Source: Mycobacterium branderi
GTDB taxonomy: Bacteria; Actinomycetota; Actinomycetes; Mycobacteriales; Mycobacteriaceae
Assembly (NCBI RefSeq): GCF_010728725.1
Contig: NZ_AP022606.1
Location: 310,001-374,000, forward strand
Direction: 5' to 3'
Length of the DNA: 64,000 bases
The position numbers and the translations under genes were made by a program. How positions within the stretch are numbered: the first letter of the stretch is position 1; each line of letters opens with the position of its first letter. Shown piece by piece: positions 39,196 to 49,300 of the stretch. The notes under the pieces are model-generated. The model was not told the DNA's origin. It saw only the letters and a list, made by a program, of their open reading frames with translations, and did not search any database.

Positions 39196-39214
39196 GGCCG
39201 GACGATAGCCGACG

Positions 39215-40453
39215 ATGAGTGCTGCGAAAAAGCTTGCGGCCTGGCAGCTGCGGGAGCGATTCGCCGCCGGGTTGTCGGCGATGTACGGCCGCGAGGTGCC
39301 GGCCTATCCGACGTTGGTGCAGGTCAGCACCCAGGTCAACCGGGAATACGTGAAGCGGCATCGCGATGCCGAACGTCTGGGGTCGTTCGACCGGGTGACC
39401 GCCGAGCGGCACGGGGCGATCCGGGTCGGCACGCCGGCCGAGTTGGCCGCCGTCGCCGACCTGTTCGGCGCGTTCGGCATGGTCCCGGTGGGCTACTACG
39501 ACCTGCGTGAGGCGGCGTCGCCGGTTCCGGTGGTATCCACGGCCTTTCGACCGGTCGATGCAGAAGAGTTGGCGCGCAACCCGTTTCGGGTGTTCACGTC
39601 GATGCTGGCGCTGCGGGATGCGCGGTTCTTCAACACCGGCCTGCGTACGAGGGTGCAGGAATTCCTGGCGCGGCGGCAGTTGTTCGACCCGGCGTTGATC
39701 GCTAAGGCGCGCGTGATCGCCGCCGAGGGCGGATGCTTGGCAGGCGAGGCGGACGAGTTCGTCGGGCAGGCGGTGGCGGCGTTCGCACTGTCGCGCGAGC
39801 CCATCGACAAGTCGTGGTACGACGAGCTGTCTCGAGTGTCGGCGGTGGCCGCCGACATCGCCGGGGTGGGCTCCACGCACATCAACCACCTCACGCCGCG
39901 GGTGCTCGACATCGACGAGTTGTACCGGCGGATGACGGCGTGCGGTATCGCGATGATCGACGCGATCCAGGGACCGCCGCGCACCGACGGGCCGCAGGTG
40001 TTGTTGCGCCAGACGTCGTTTCGCGCGCTGGCCGAACCACGGCGGTTCCGCTGCGACGACGGCTCTGTTGTCGACGGCACTGTGCGGGTGCGCTTCGGCG
40101 AGGTCGAGGCCCGCGGGGTGGCGCTGACACCGAAAGGTCGCGAACGCTACGACGCCGCAATGGGGAGCGACGACCCGGCAGCGGTGTGGGGCCAGTACTT
40201 CCCGTCGACCGACGAGGAGATGGCCGCCCAGGGACTGGCCTACTATCGCGGCGGCGACCCGGCCAAACCCGTTGTCTACGAAGACTTCCTACCGGCATCG
40301 GCGGCCGGCATCTTCCGGTCCAACCTGGACCGCGACGCGTCGACCTGTGACGCCTCCGACGACTCCGGCTACAGCATGGACTGGATGGCCGGCTCGATCG
40401 GCCGGCATATCCATGACCCTTACACCCTCTACGACGAGGAGACCGCCGCATGA
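39215..40453 (+). CDS. 2-oxoadipate dioxygenase/decarboxylase-like protein (YdcJ/HglS, DUF1338)
   Basis: 412 residues. The family (HglS) turns 2-oxoadipate into D-2-hydroxyglutarate with a non-haem iron. The metal-binding region GSTHINHLTPRVLDID with two His, and the later PVVYEDFLP with Glu, are visible. Starting ATG (MSAAKKLAAWQLRERF) 19 bases from lrpA. It overlaps pcd by ATGA. With lat and pcd upstream in the chemistry, this gives lysine, then aminoadipate semialdehyde, aminoadipate, 2-oxoadipate, and 2-hydroxyglutarate. The M. tuberculosis counterpart Rv3292 is usually listed as unknown. Confidence 0.87.
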   Translation: MSAAKKLAAWQLRERFAAGLSAMYGREVPAYPTLVQVSTQVNREYVKRHRDAERLGSFDRVTAERHGAIRVGTPAELAAVADLFGAFGMVPVGYYDLREAASPVPVVSTAFRPVDAEELARNPFRVFTSMLALRDARFFNTGLRTRVQEFLARRQLFDPALIAKARVIAAEGGCLAGEADEFVGQAVAAFALSREPIDKSWYDELSRVSAVAADIAGVGSTHINHLTPRVLDIDELYRRMTACGIAMIDAIQGPPRTDGPQVLLRQTSFRALAEPRRFRCDDGSVVDGTVRVRFGEVEARGVALTPKGRERYDAAMGSDDPAAVWGQYFPSTDEEMAAQGLAYYRGGDPAKPVVYEDFLPASAAGIFRSNLDRDASTCDASDDSGYSMDWMAGSIGRHIHDPYTLYDEETAA

Positions 40454-41964
40454 GCTTGCCCACCGCCGACGAACTGCGCACGCGGGTGCGCCACGCGCTG
40501 GGCGCGATCGGCGCTGACGTCGCGCTCGGGGAGCCGGGCGGGCACGGCCTGCCGGCCGGTACGCCGATCACGGGCGACGTGCTGTTCACCGTCGACTCGG
40601 CTGCCGACGCCGACAGCGCGATCAGCGCTGCGGCGCAGGCGTTTTCGGTATGGCGGGCCACCCCGGCGCCGGTGCGCGGCGCCCTGGTGGCCCGGCTCGG
40701 CGAGCTGCTCACCGCGCACAAGGAGGAGCTGGCCACGCTGGTCACCGTCGAGGTCGGCAAGATCACCGCCGAGGCGGCCGGCGAGGTGCAGGAGATGATC
40801 GACGTCTGCCAGTTCGCGGTCGGGCTTTCGCGTCAGCTCTACGGCCGTGTCATCGCATCGGAACGGCCGGGGCACCGGCTGCTGGAGACCTGGCATCCGC
40901 TGGGGGTGGTCGGCGTGATCACCGCGTTCAACTTTCCGGTCGCGGTGTGGGCGTGGAATACCGCGGTGGCGCTGGTGTGCGGCGACACCGTGGTGTGGAA
41001 GCCGTCGGAGTTGACGCCGTTGACGGCGCTGGCCTGTCAGGCGCTGCTCGAGCGGGCAGCCCGTGATGTCGGTGCGCCTTCCGGGGTGAGCGGTCTGGTG
41101 CTGGGTGATCGCGAGGTCGGCGAGCAGCTGGTTGACGACGAGCGGGTCGCGCTGGTGTCGGCGACGGGCTCGGTGCGGATGGGCCGCGAGGTCGGGCCGC
41201 GGGTGGCGTCGCGGTTCGGCCGGGCGCTGCTGGAGCTGGGCGGCAACAACGCAGCGATCGTCACGCCGTCGGCCGACCTGGATTTGGCGTTGCGCGCCAT
41301 CGTGTTTGCCGCCGCCGGCACCGCCGGGCAGCGCTGCACCAGCCTGCGCCGGCTGATCGTGCATCGCTCGGTGGCCGACGACGTGGTGGGCCGCATCGCG
41401 GCGGCGTACCGGCAGCTGCCGATCGGCGACCCCTCGGCGCACGGCACACTGGTCGGCCCGCTGATCCACGAGACCGCCTACCGCGACATGGTGGGCGCGC
41501 TGGAGCGGGCCCGCGCCGACGGCGGGCAGGTAACGGGCGGTGAGCGCCACCATCTCGGCCCGGAAAGCGCCTACTACGTCGCGCCGGCGCAGGTGCGGAT
41601 GCCGGCGCAGACGGCGATCGTGGCCACCGAGACGTTCGCGCCGATTCTCTACGTGCTGACCTACGACGATCTCGAACACGCGATAGCGTTGAACAACGGA
41701 GTGCCGCAAGGTCTTTCGTCGGCGATCTTCACCACCGACATGCGCGAGGCGGAACGCTTCATCGACGGCTCGGACTGCGGCATCACCAACGTCAACATCG
41801 GTACCTCCGGCGCCGAGATCGGCGGCGCTTTCGGCGGCGAGAAGCACACCGGCGGCGGCCGGGAGTCCGGCTCGGATGCGTGGAAGGGCTACATGCGTCG
41901 CGCCACCAACACCGTCAACTACTCCGACGAGCTGCCGCTGGCCCAAGGCGTGCAGTTCACCTAG
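40450..41964 (+). CDS. pcd: Aminoadipate-semialdehyde (piperideine-6-carboxylate) dehydrogenase
   Basis: 504 residues, aldehyde dehydrogenase superfamily. It oxidises the product of Lat to 2-aminoadipate using NAD(P). Marks: the cofactor region NFPVAVWAWNTAVAL, TGSVRMGREV, the Glu in LELGGNNAAI and the catalytic Cys in AGQRCTSLRR. ATG inside the previous stop. Rv3293 is its counterpart. The 3' end overlaps the convergent gene by 8 bases. Confidence 0.93.
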   Translation: MSLPTADELRTRVRHALGAIGADVALGEPGGHGLPAGTPITGDVLFTVDSAADADSAISAAAQAFSVWRATPAPVRGALVARLGELLTAHKEELATLVTVEVGKITAEAAGEVQEMIDVCQFAVGLSRQLYGRVIASERPGHRLLETWHPLGVVGVITAFNFPVAVWAWNTAVALVCGDTVVWKPSELTPLTALACQALLERAARDVGAPSGVSGLVLGDREVGEQLVDDERVALVSATGSVRMGREVGPRVASRFGRALLELGGNNAAIVTPSADLDLALRAIVFAAAGTAGQRCTSLRRLIVHRSVADDVVGRIAAAYRQLPIGDPSAHGTLVGPLIHETAYRDMVGALERARADGGQVTGGERHHLGPESAYYVAPAQVRMPAQTAIVATETFAPILYVLTYDDLEHAIALNNGVPQGLSSAIFTTDMREAERFIDGSDCGITNVNIGTSGAEIGGAFGGEKHTGGGRESGSDAWKGYMRRATNTVNYSDELPLAQGVQFT

Positions 41965-42640
41965 CTTCGCGGCCCTGCCGGCTGCGCCCATAGGCGCCGC
42001 GCCGCAACTCGCTCAGCCAGGCCGGTGCCAGCCCGACGTCCACCGGACTGTGGATGGTGGGGTCGAACACAAGGTCGCGCGTTTCGTCGCCGGCCAGCAG
42101 GCGATTGAGCGTGAGCTGGCCCAGCATCTCGAAACATCCTGTTCCGCAGGCTTGGTCGACTGCGAACAGCAGTCCTCCGTCGTCGACCTGGTTGCGGACG
42201 CTGTCCAGCGACACCCCGGCGTCGGGAATTCCGGTGACCAGCCGGGCCCGGATCCACCAGTAGCTCTGCTCGTAGCGAAGCGGCATCAGGCTGGACAGCG
42301 TCACACCCGACCACGACGTCACCGGCCGCAACCCGACACGGGTGAGCAGCCTGTCACCGGTGGACGCCAACAGCACGTCCCAGCCGGTCGGCGGGTAGGA
42401 GGATGCCGGCATCTTCCAGGCCAGGCCGACGATGTCGGGCAGCGCACCCGGAGTCCCAATACCTTTGGAGATCCGGGCAACCACCTCGCTGGAGGTGATC
42501 GGCAGCCCCTGCCCTGGCGGGGCCCACCGCTCGATCCAGCCGCCGGCGAACACCCCGTCGGGGTGAAACACCCGGCGGCCGCGAAGCGCCGCCGCCCACC
42601 GAAATGGCGTGGTGACCAGGTCGGAGAACGCGATGGTCAT
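41957..42640 (-). CDS. Unknown protein coupled to katE
   Basis: 227 residues, mostly soluble, with several Trp/Pro motifs (WAAALRGRRVFHPDG, GWIERWAPPGQGLP, LRYEQSYWWIRARLV). The C-terminus is basic. It starts by sharing one base with the katE stop (TGATG), so it is co-translated with the catalase. Similar proteins are sometimes labelled phosphodiesterase, but I see no catalytic motif supporting that. A role in peroxide stress or haem handling is a guess from the operon. Confidence 0.7.
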   Translation of the reverse strand: MTIAFSDLVTTPFRWAAALRGRRVFHPDGVFAGGWIERWAPPGQGLPITSSEVVARISKGIGTPGALPDIVGLAWKMPASSYPPTGWDVLLASTGDRLLTRVGLRPVTSWSGVTLSSLMPLRYEQSYWWIRARLVTGIPDAGVSLDSVRNQVDDGGLLFAVDQACGTGCFEMLGQLTLNRLLAGDETRDLVFDPTIHSPVDVGLAPAWLSELRRGAYGRSRQGREAR

Positions 42641-44748
42641 CAGGCCGGCACCGAATCGGTTTCGCGGTCCCAGGCACGGTGCTTGGCAAGCGCGGCCGCG
42701 AACGCCGCGAAGAAGTCGTCGGAAAGGTCGTCCGCGGCTGCTGTCGTCGTCACAACGCCATGGGAGTCAACAACTTTCGCGTTCTCGGCGGTCTGCTCGG
42801 CGATCCCGGCTTTCGGCAGTAACTCGACTCCGGCGCCGAAGGCGCCGACCGGCTTGAGGTGCTTGTACGCCTCGGTGACGAAATGCATGGCGTCGCCGTC
42901 CGCGGCGAGTGCCTTGATGGCGTCCGGCCCGCACGGCACCACCACCGCGTCGTAGAGCACCGACGCCACGCTGTTGATGGCGCGGTCGACGGCAATCTCA
43001 CCGCCCGAGCCGCCCGACAGGCTGCCGCCGCCGACCGGAGCCAGCACCTCCGGGATGGCGCCGCGCTGCCGCATCGCCCGGATGAGCCGGTCCGTGCCCG
43101 CCACGTCCACTCCGTCGGCGGCCAGCACCGCGATCTTGCGGCTCTCGATGCTGTCGGTGGCGGTGTTGAGTTGCGAAAGCGCCGGCGAGGCAGGCATTTT
43201 GTCGTCGACGGGCGCTTCGTCGGGCACCGGCAGCCCGAGTTGTCCCGCGACCTGCGCGGCCAGGTCGTGGTCAACCATGTTCAGCTGTTCGACCACCCGC
43301 GCCCGGATCTCGACGGTTTCCACGTGGCCGAGCTCGAACGCGTAGGCGGCCACGATGTGTTTGGCCTCGACCGGCGACATGCTCTTCCAGAACATCCGGG
43401 CCTGACTGTAGTAATCCTGAAAACTCTTGGCGCGCTGGCGAATCTTGTGCCCGTCCACCTTCTGGGTGTAATGGCGGAACACATCCTCGTCCGCCAGTGC
43501 CGGGCAGCCGCCGCCCAGCGAGTTCTTGTAGTAGCTCGACTTGCCTTTCGGAATGGCGATTTGGCCGTAGCCGTCGTGCTGGTTGGTGCGCACCTCGGCC
43601 ACCGGCCGGTTGACAGGCAACTGAGCGAAGTTCGGCCCGCCCAGGCGGATCAACTGGGTGTCCAGGTAGGAGAAATTGCGGAACTGCAACAGCGGGTCGT
43701 TGGTGAAGTCGATGCCGGGAACCACGTTGGCGGTGTGGAACGCCACCTGCTCGGTTTCGGCGAAGAAGTTGTCCGGGTTGCGGTTGAGCACCATCTTGCC
43801 CACCGGTCGGACCGGAACCTGTTCTTCCGGAATGATTTTCGTGGCGTCGAGCAGGTCGAAGTCGAAGTTGAACTCGTCACTTTCCGGTACCAACTGCACA
43901 CCCAACTCCCATTCGGGGTACTGGCCGGCCTCGATGGAATCCCACAGGTCGCGGCGGTTGAAGTCGGGGTCCTTGCCGGCAACCTTCTGGCATTCGTCCC
44001 AGACCAGGGAGTGCACACCGAGGCGCGGCTTCCAGTGGAATTTCACAAACGTGCCTTCGCCTTTGGCGTTGACCAGACGGAAGGTGTGTACGCCGAAGCC
44101 CTGCATCATCCGGTAGCTGCGCGGCAACGACCGATCCGACATCAGCCACATGATGGTGTGCAGCGTTTCCGGCTGCAGCGACACGAAGTCCCACAGCGTG
44201 TCGTGCGCGGACTGGGCCTGCGGAATCTCGTTGTGCGGCTCGGGTTTGACGGCGTGCACGAAGTCGGGGAACTTGATCCCGTCCTGGATGAAGAACACCG
44301 GAAAGTTGTTGCCGACGAGGTCGTAGTTGCCCTGGTCGGTGTAGAACTTGGTGGCGAAACCCCGCACGTCGCGCACCGTGTCCGCGGATCCGCGCGAGCC
44401 CGCCACCGTCGAGAACCGCACGAACACCGGCGTCTGCTTACCGGGCGTCGTCAGGAATTTCGCGACGGTGTAGTCGGCAAGCGAGTCGTCGTACGGCTCG
44501 AAATAGCCGTAAGCGCCGGCACCGCGGGCGTGCACCACGCGTTCGGGGATGCGCTCGTGGTCGAAGTGGGTGATCTTTTCCCGGGCGTGGAAATCCTCCA
44601 GCAGGGTGGGCCCGCGCTCGCCGATGCTCAGCGCGTCGTCGGTGTGGTCGACCCGAACACCTTGCTGTGTCGTCAGGTAGCCGGTGTCCCGTTCGACGCG
44701 GTAGTCGTCGAGCTGCTGCTGCTTCGGATTTGCGTTCTTGTCAGCCAT
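42640..44748 (-). CDS. katE: Large-subunit (clade 2, HPII/KatE-type) catalase
   Basis: 702 residues, with the C-terminal flavodoxin/DJ-1-like domain (about 530-700: RKIAVLAADGVDVAGTDRLI) that marks HPII-type catalases. Catalytic His in ERVVHARGAGAYGYFE, distal Asn in GNNFPVFFIQDG, and haem-ligand Tyr in FRNFSYLDTQLIRLGG. It breaks down hydrogen peroxide in the cytoplasm. A SigF-type promoter (44784-44808, minus strand) lies 36 bases before the ATG. M. tuberculosis lacks such a catalase and relies on KatG, so this is an accessory stress gene. Confidence 0.95.
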   Translation of the reverse strand: MADKNANPKQQQLDDYRVERDTGYLTTQQGVRVDHTDDALSIGERGPTLLEDFHAREKITHFDHERIPERVVHARGAGAYGYFEPYDDSLADYTVAKFLTTPGKQTPVFVRFSTVAGSRGSADTVRDVRGFATKFYTDQGNYDLVGNNFPVFFIQDGIKFPDFVHAVKPEPHNEIPQAQSAHDTLWDFVSLQPETLHTIMWLMSDRSLPRSYRMMQGFGVHTFRLVNAKGEGTFVKFHWKPRLGVHSLVWDECQKVAGKDPDFNRRDLWDSIEAGQYPEWELGVQLVPESDEFNFDFDLLDATKIIPEEQVPVRPVGKMVLNRNPDNFFAETEQVAFHTANVVPGIDFTNDPLLQFRNFSYLDTQLIRLGGPNFAQLPVNRPVAEVRTNQHDGYGQIAIPKGKSSYYKNSLGGGCPALADEDVFRHYTQKVDGHKIRQRAKSFQDYYSQARMFWKSMSPVEAKHIVAAYAFELGHVETVEIRARVVEQLNMVDHDLAAQVAGQLGLPVPDEAPVDDKMPASPALSQLNTATDSIESRKIAVLAADGVDVAGTDRLIRAMRQRGAIPEVLAPVGGGSLSGGSGGEIAVDRAINSVASVLYDAVVVPCGPDAIKALAADGDAMHFVTEAYKHLKPVGAFGAGVELLPKAGIAEQTAENAKVVDSHGVVTTTAAADDLSDDFFAAFAAALAKHRAWDRETDSVPA

Positions 44749-44783
44749 TGCGTCCCTTCCCGGAATAGGAATCCCAGGCCTGA

Positions 44784-44808
44784 GTACCCAAGTGGGCCTT
44801 AGGCAAAC
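44784..44808 (-). promoter_or_regulatory. SigF-type promoter of katE
   Basis: Read on the minus strand: GTTT (44808-44805), 15-base spacer, GGGTAC (44789-44784). It matches SigF consensus boxes and spacing. The expected start of transcription falls about 25-30 bases before the katE ATG. The -35 part lies within GGCAAAC, which resembles the TetR-associated GTTTGC half-sites nearby. Confidence 0.65.
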
Positions 44809-44833
44809 GGCGCATGCTCACCGCCGCGGCCGG

Positions 44834-44882
44834 GTTTGCTCGCCGGGACCGCGTTATTGACGGACACGTAACCCGAGCAAAC
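44834..44882. promoter_or_regulatory. Inverted-repeat operator candidate between katE and tetR-1
   Basis: GTTTGCTCG (44834-44842) and CGAGCAAAC (44874-44882) are perfect 9-base inverted arms 31 bases apart. The same GTTTGC core recurs before the second TetR gene and in the katE -35 region. Probably binding sites for one or both TetR proteins. Confidence 0.55.
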
Positions 44883-44943
44883 GGGCTGAACCTTGGCGAC
44901 TATCTGAAGCCAGCGAAATCGGTGTGGAAGTACCATCGAGCGC

Positions 44944-45600
44944 ATGCGAACGCCTAGGCGCCGGTTATCTCCTGACGACCGGCGATCAGAGTTGCTGGCG
45001 CTTGGCGCGGAGGTCTTCGGTCAGCGACCTTACGACGAGGTCCGCATCGACGAGATCGCCGAACGCGCGGGGGTCTCGCGCGCGCTGATGTACCACTACT
45101 TCCCGGACAAGCGGGCATTCTTCGCCGCGGTGGTCAAGGCGCAGGCCGATCAGCTGTTCGAGACCAGCCATAACCTGCCGTCGCCCGGCCAGTCGCTGTT
45201 CGAGGAGGTGCGGACCGGCGTGCTGGCCTACATGCAGTACCACCAGGAGCATCCGCACGCGGCCTGGGCCGCCTATGTCGGGCTCGGTCGTTCCGACCCG
45301 GTGCTGCTCGGCATCGACGACGAGGCCAAGGATCGCCAGATGGAGCACATCATGCGGCGCATCCTCGAGGTGGAGGGCCCGGACCACAAGCTCGAACCGG
45401 ACGTCGAGCGGGATTTGCGGGTCATGGTCCACGGCTGGTTGGCCCTCACCTTCGAGGTGTGCCGGCAGCGGATCATCCACCCGTCCACCGACGCCGGCCA
45501 CCTCGCCGACGCCTGCGCGCATGCGTTGCTCGACGCGGTCGCCCGCGTGCCCGGGATCCCCGAGCGGCTCGCCAAAGCGGTGGCGCCCGACCAGCGCTGA
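44944..45600 (+). CDS. TetR-family regulator, copy 1
   Basis: 218 residues. The N-terminal helix-turn-helix RIDEIAERAGVSRALMYHYFPDKRAFF is followed by a ligand domain. It is closely related to the next gene: both begin RRRLSPDDRRSELLALG and share HPHAAWA and IDDEAKDRQM-like segments, so the pair arose by tandem duplication. It is divergent from katE and separated from it by an inverted repeat, so it may control katE or itself. The ligand is unknown. Confidence 0.9.
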   Translation: MRTPRRRLSPDDRRSELLALGAEVFGQRPYDEVRIDEIAERAGVSRALMYHYFPDKRAFFAAVVKAQADQLFETSHNLPSPGQSLFEEVRTGVLAYMQYHQEHPHAAWAAYVGLGRSDPVLLGIDDEAKDRQMEHIMRRILEVEGPDHKLEPDVERDLRVMVHGWLALTFEVCRQRIIHPSTDAGHLADACAHALLDAVARVPGIPERLAKAVAPDQR

Positions 45601-45613
45601 GTGCCCGCCCGAG

Positions 45614-45647
45614 GTTTGCCAGTTGAGGCCACGCTAATTCGGCAAAC
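45614..45647. promoter_or_regulatory. Inverted-repeat operator candidate before tetR-2
   Basis: GTTTGCC (45614-45620) and GGCAAAC (45641-45647), perfect 7-base arms with 20 bases between, 30 bases before the second TetR start. It shares the GTTTGC core with the site at 44834-44882, which suggests autoregulation by related proteins. Confidence 0.5.
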
Positions 45648-45676
45648 GTTCAACAGCTTCGACGTAGCATCGCAAT

Positions 45677-46339
45677 ATGGCAGGGCGCAGGCGTCGGTTG
45701 TCCCCGGATGACCGGCGCTCGGAGTTGCTGGCGCTGGGGTCGCAGGCCTTCGGCGAGCGCCCCTACGACGACGTCCGCATCGACGAGATCGCCGAACGCG
45801 CCGGGGTGTCCCGCGCCTTGATGTATCACTACTTCCCCGACAAGCGCGCGTTTTTCGCGGCCGTCGTCAAGCACGAGGCCGAGCAGCTGTACGCCGCGAC
45901 CGAGAATCCGCCAGACCCGGGGGGCACGCTGTTCGAGCGGGTGCGCGCCGGTGTGCTGGCGTACGTGGACTACCACCAGAACCATCCGCACGCGGCCTGG
46001 GCGGTGTATGTGCGGGCCGGCCGCTACGACCCGGTTCTGGTCGAAATCGACGACGAGGCCAAGAACCGCCAGATGCAGCGCATCATGGGTGCTGCCTCCG
46101 CGCTGGTGCCGGGAGGGCTCAGCAACGGATTTGCGCCGGCGGTCGAGCGTGACCTGCGGGCGGCGGTGTTCGGCTGGCTGTCGTTCACCTTCGAGATGTG
46201 CCGGCAGCGGATCATGGACCCGTCGATCGACGCGAACTACCTCGGCGACACCTGCGCGCATGCGCTGCTGGATGCGATCGGCCGGGTCCCCGACATTCCC
46301 GCCGAGCTGGCCGCGGCGGTCGCGCCGGAGCGACGGTGA
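45677..46339 (+). CDS. TetR-family regulator, copy 2 (Rv3295-like)
   Basis: 220 residues, the length of Rv3295 and at the same place, just before lhr. HTH RIDEIAERAGVSRALMYHYFPDKRAFF is identical to that of copy 1, so both probably bind the same DNA, while the ligand domains differ more (GGLSNGFAPAVERDLRAAVFGWL here). 28 bases separate its stop from lhr. Function unknown. Confidence 0.9.
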   Translation: MAGRRRRLSPDDRRSELLALGSQAFGERPYDDVRIDEIAERAGVSRALMYHYFPDKRAFFAAVVKHEAEQLYAATENPPDPGGTLFERVRAGVLAYVDYHQNHPHAAWAVYVRAGRYDPVLVEIDDEAKNRQMQRIMGAASALVPGGLSNGFAPAVERDLRAAVFGWLSFTFEMCRQRIMDPSIDANYLGDTCAHALLDAIGRVPDIPAELAAAVAPERR

Positions 46340-46367
46340 TGTCGGTGCCTGTTGGCACCATGGTCAG

Positions 46368-49300
46368 ATGAGCTCGGATCCGCTCGCACGGTTCAGCGCC
46401 GTCACCCGCGACTGGTTCGCCGGGACCTTCGCGGCGCCGACGCCCGCGCAGGCCGAGGCCTGGGCGGCCATCGCCGACGGCCACCACACCTTGGTGATCG
46501 CGCCGACGGGCTCCGGCAAGACGCTGGCCGCGTTCCTGTGGGCCATCGACCAGTTGGCCGGGTCCGCCGACCGCGGGCCGGGTACCCGGGTGCTCTACGT
46601 GTCGCCGCTGAAGGCGCTGGCCGTCGACGTCGAGCGCAACCTGCGCGCCCCGCTGGCCGGCATGACCCGGGTGGCCGAGCGACGGGGGCTGCCGGTCCCG
46701 CAGATCAGCATCGGGCTGCGATCGGGCGACACTCCGCCTGCGCGCCGTCGCCAGCTCGTCAGCACGCCGCCCGACGTCCTGATCACCACCCCCGAGTCGC
46801 TGTTTTTGATGCTGACGTCGGCGGCGCGGCAAACCCTGGCCGGCGTGCAGACGGTGATCGTCGACGAGGTGCACGCCATCGCCGGCAACAAGCGCGGCGC
46901 TCACCTGGCGCTGTCGCTGGAGCGGCTGGACTCGCTGACCGAGCGGCCGGCCCAGCGGATCGGGCTGTCGGCCACCGTGCGCCCGCCCGAGGAGGTGGCC
47001 CGGTTTCTGGCCGGTGCGGCCCCGGCGACCATCGTGTCTCCGCCGGCCGCCAAGACCTTCGAGCTGTCGGTGCAGGTTCCGGTCCCCGACATGACCAACC
47101 TGGCCGACAACACCATCTGGCCCGACGTCGAGGCCCGGCTGGTCGATCTGATCGAGGCGCACAACTCGACCATCGTGTTCGCCAACTCGCGCCGCCTGGC
47201 GGAGCGACTTACCGCGCGGCTCAACGAGATTCACGCCGAAGTCTGGGGCGACGGGTTGACGGCCGGGCCCAACCCGCAAGTCGCCGGCGGCGCGCCGGCA
47301 CAACTGCTGGGCAGCGGTCAAAGCTACGGCGCGCCGACCCTCCTGGCGCGCGCCCACCACGGCTCGGTGAGCAAGGAGCAGCGCGCCGCGGTCGAGGAGG
47401 ACCTGAAAAGCGGGCGACTCAAAGCGGTGGTCGCGACGTCGAGCCTGGAGCTGGGCATCGATATGGGCGCGGTCGACCTGGTGATCCAGGTGGAGGCGCC
47501 GCCGTCGGTGGCCAGCGGCCTGCAGCGCATCGGCCGGGCCGGGCACCAGGTCGGCGAAATCTCCCGGGGGGTGGTGTTCCCCAAGCACCGAACCGATTTG
47601 ATCGGTTGCGCGGTCACCGTGCAGCGCATGCTCGACGGCCAGATCGAGACAATGCGGGTACCCACCAATCCGCTGGACATCCTCGCCCAGCACACCGTGG
47701 CGGCGGCCGCGCTCGAGCCGCTCGACGCCGACCGCTGGTTCGACACCGTGCGGCGCAGCGCGCCGTTCGCGACGCTGCCGCGCAGCGCGTTCGAGGCGGT
47801 GCTGGACCTGCTGGCCGGCAAATACCCGTCCACCGAGTTCGCCGAGCTGCGCCCGCGGCTGGTCTACGACCGCGACTCCGGGACGTTGACGGCGCGGCCG
47901 GGCGCACAGCGGCTGGCGGTCACCTCCGGCGGCTCGATCCCCGACCGCGGGCTGTTCACCGTGTGGCTGGCCACCGAAAAGCCTTCGCGCGTCGGGGAAC
48001 TCGACGAGGAGATGGTCTACGAGTCGCGGCCCGGCGACGTGATCTCGTTGGGGGCCACCAGCTGGCGGATCACCGAGATCACCCACGACCGGGTGCTGGT
48101 GATCCCGGCACCGGGCCAACCGGCCCGCCTTCCGTTCTGGCGCGGCGACGACGTCGGTCGTCCCGCCGAGCTGGGCGCCGCGCTCGGTGCGTTCACCGGC
48201 GAACTAGCCGGCTTGGACCGGGTGTCATTCGAAAAGCGTTGCACAGAACTGGGTTTCAACGACTACGCGACCGAGAATCTGCGTCGGCTGCTGGAGGATC
48301 AGCGCGCCGCCACCACCGTCGTGCCCACCGACACCAACCTGGTGGTCGAGCGGTTTCGCGACGAGCTGGGCGACTGGCGGGTGATCCTGCACTCGCCCTA
48401 CGGGCTGCGGGTTCACGGCCCGCTGGCGCTGGCGGTCAGTCGCCGGCTGGCCGAACGCTACGGCATCGACGAGAAACCCACCGCCTCCGACGACGGCATC
48501 GTGGTGCGCCTGCCCGACACCGATGCCGCCGAGCCGCCGGGCGCCGAGCTTTTCGTGTTCGACCCCGACGAGATCGACCCGATCGTCACCGCAGAGGTGG
48601 GCGGTTCGGCGCTGTTTGCGTCGCGGTTCCGGGAATGCGCGGCACGTGCCCTGCTGCTGCCGCGCCGCCATCCGGGCAAGCGCTCGCCGCTGTGGCACCA
48701 ACGGCAGCGCGCGGCGCAATTGCTCGACGTGGCACGCAAATATCCCGACTTCCCGATCGTGCTGGAGACCATCCGGGAATGTCTGCAGGACGTGTACGAC
48801 GTGCCGATGCTGGCCGAGCTAATGGGGAGGATCGCCCAGCGCCGGGTGCGGGTGGCCGAGGCCGAGACCGCGACGCCGTCGCCGTTCGCGGCCTCGTTGC
48901 TGTTCGGCTATGTGGGGGCCTTCATGTACGAGGGCGACAGCCCGCTGGCCGAACGCCGCGCCGCCGCACTGTCGCTGGATGCCACGCTGCTGGCCGAGCT
49001 GCTGGGCCGGGTCGAGTTGCGCGAGTTGCTCGACCCGGAGGTCGTGGCCGCCACGGCCCGGCAGTTGCAGCACCTGTCGGCAGACCGGGTGGCCCGCGAC
49101 GCCGAGGCCGTCGCCGACCTGCTGCGGCTGTTGGGCCCGCTGACCCAAGAGGAGGTCGCCGCCCGGGCCGGCGGCGCCGATGTCGGCGGCTGGCTGGAGG
49201 GACTGCGCGCGGCCAAACGCGCGCTGACGGCGTCGTTCGCCGGACAGACCTGGTGGGTGGCCGTCGAGGACATCGGCCGGCTGCGCGACGGCGTCGGGGT

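Noticed and set aside
46212..48119. 635-codon open frame on the minus strand opposite lhr
   Set aside because: It mirrors the GC-rich lhr sequence, has a low-complexity Arg/Gln/His composition and no recognisable domain.
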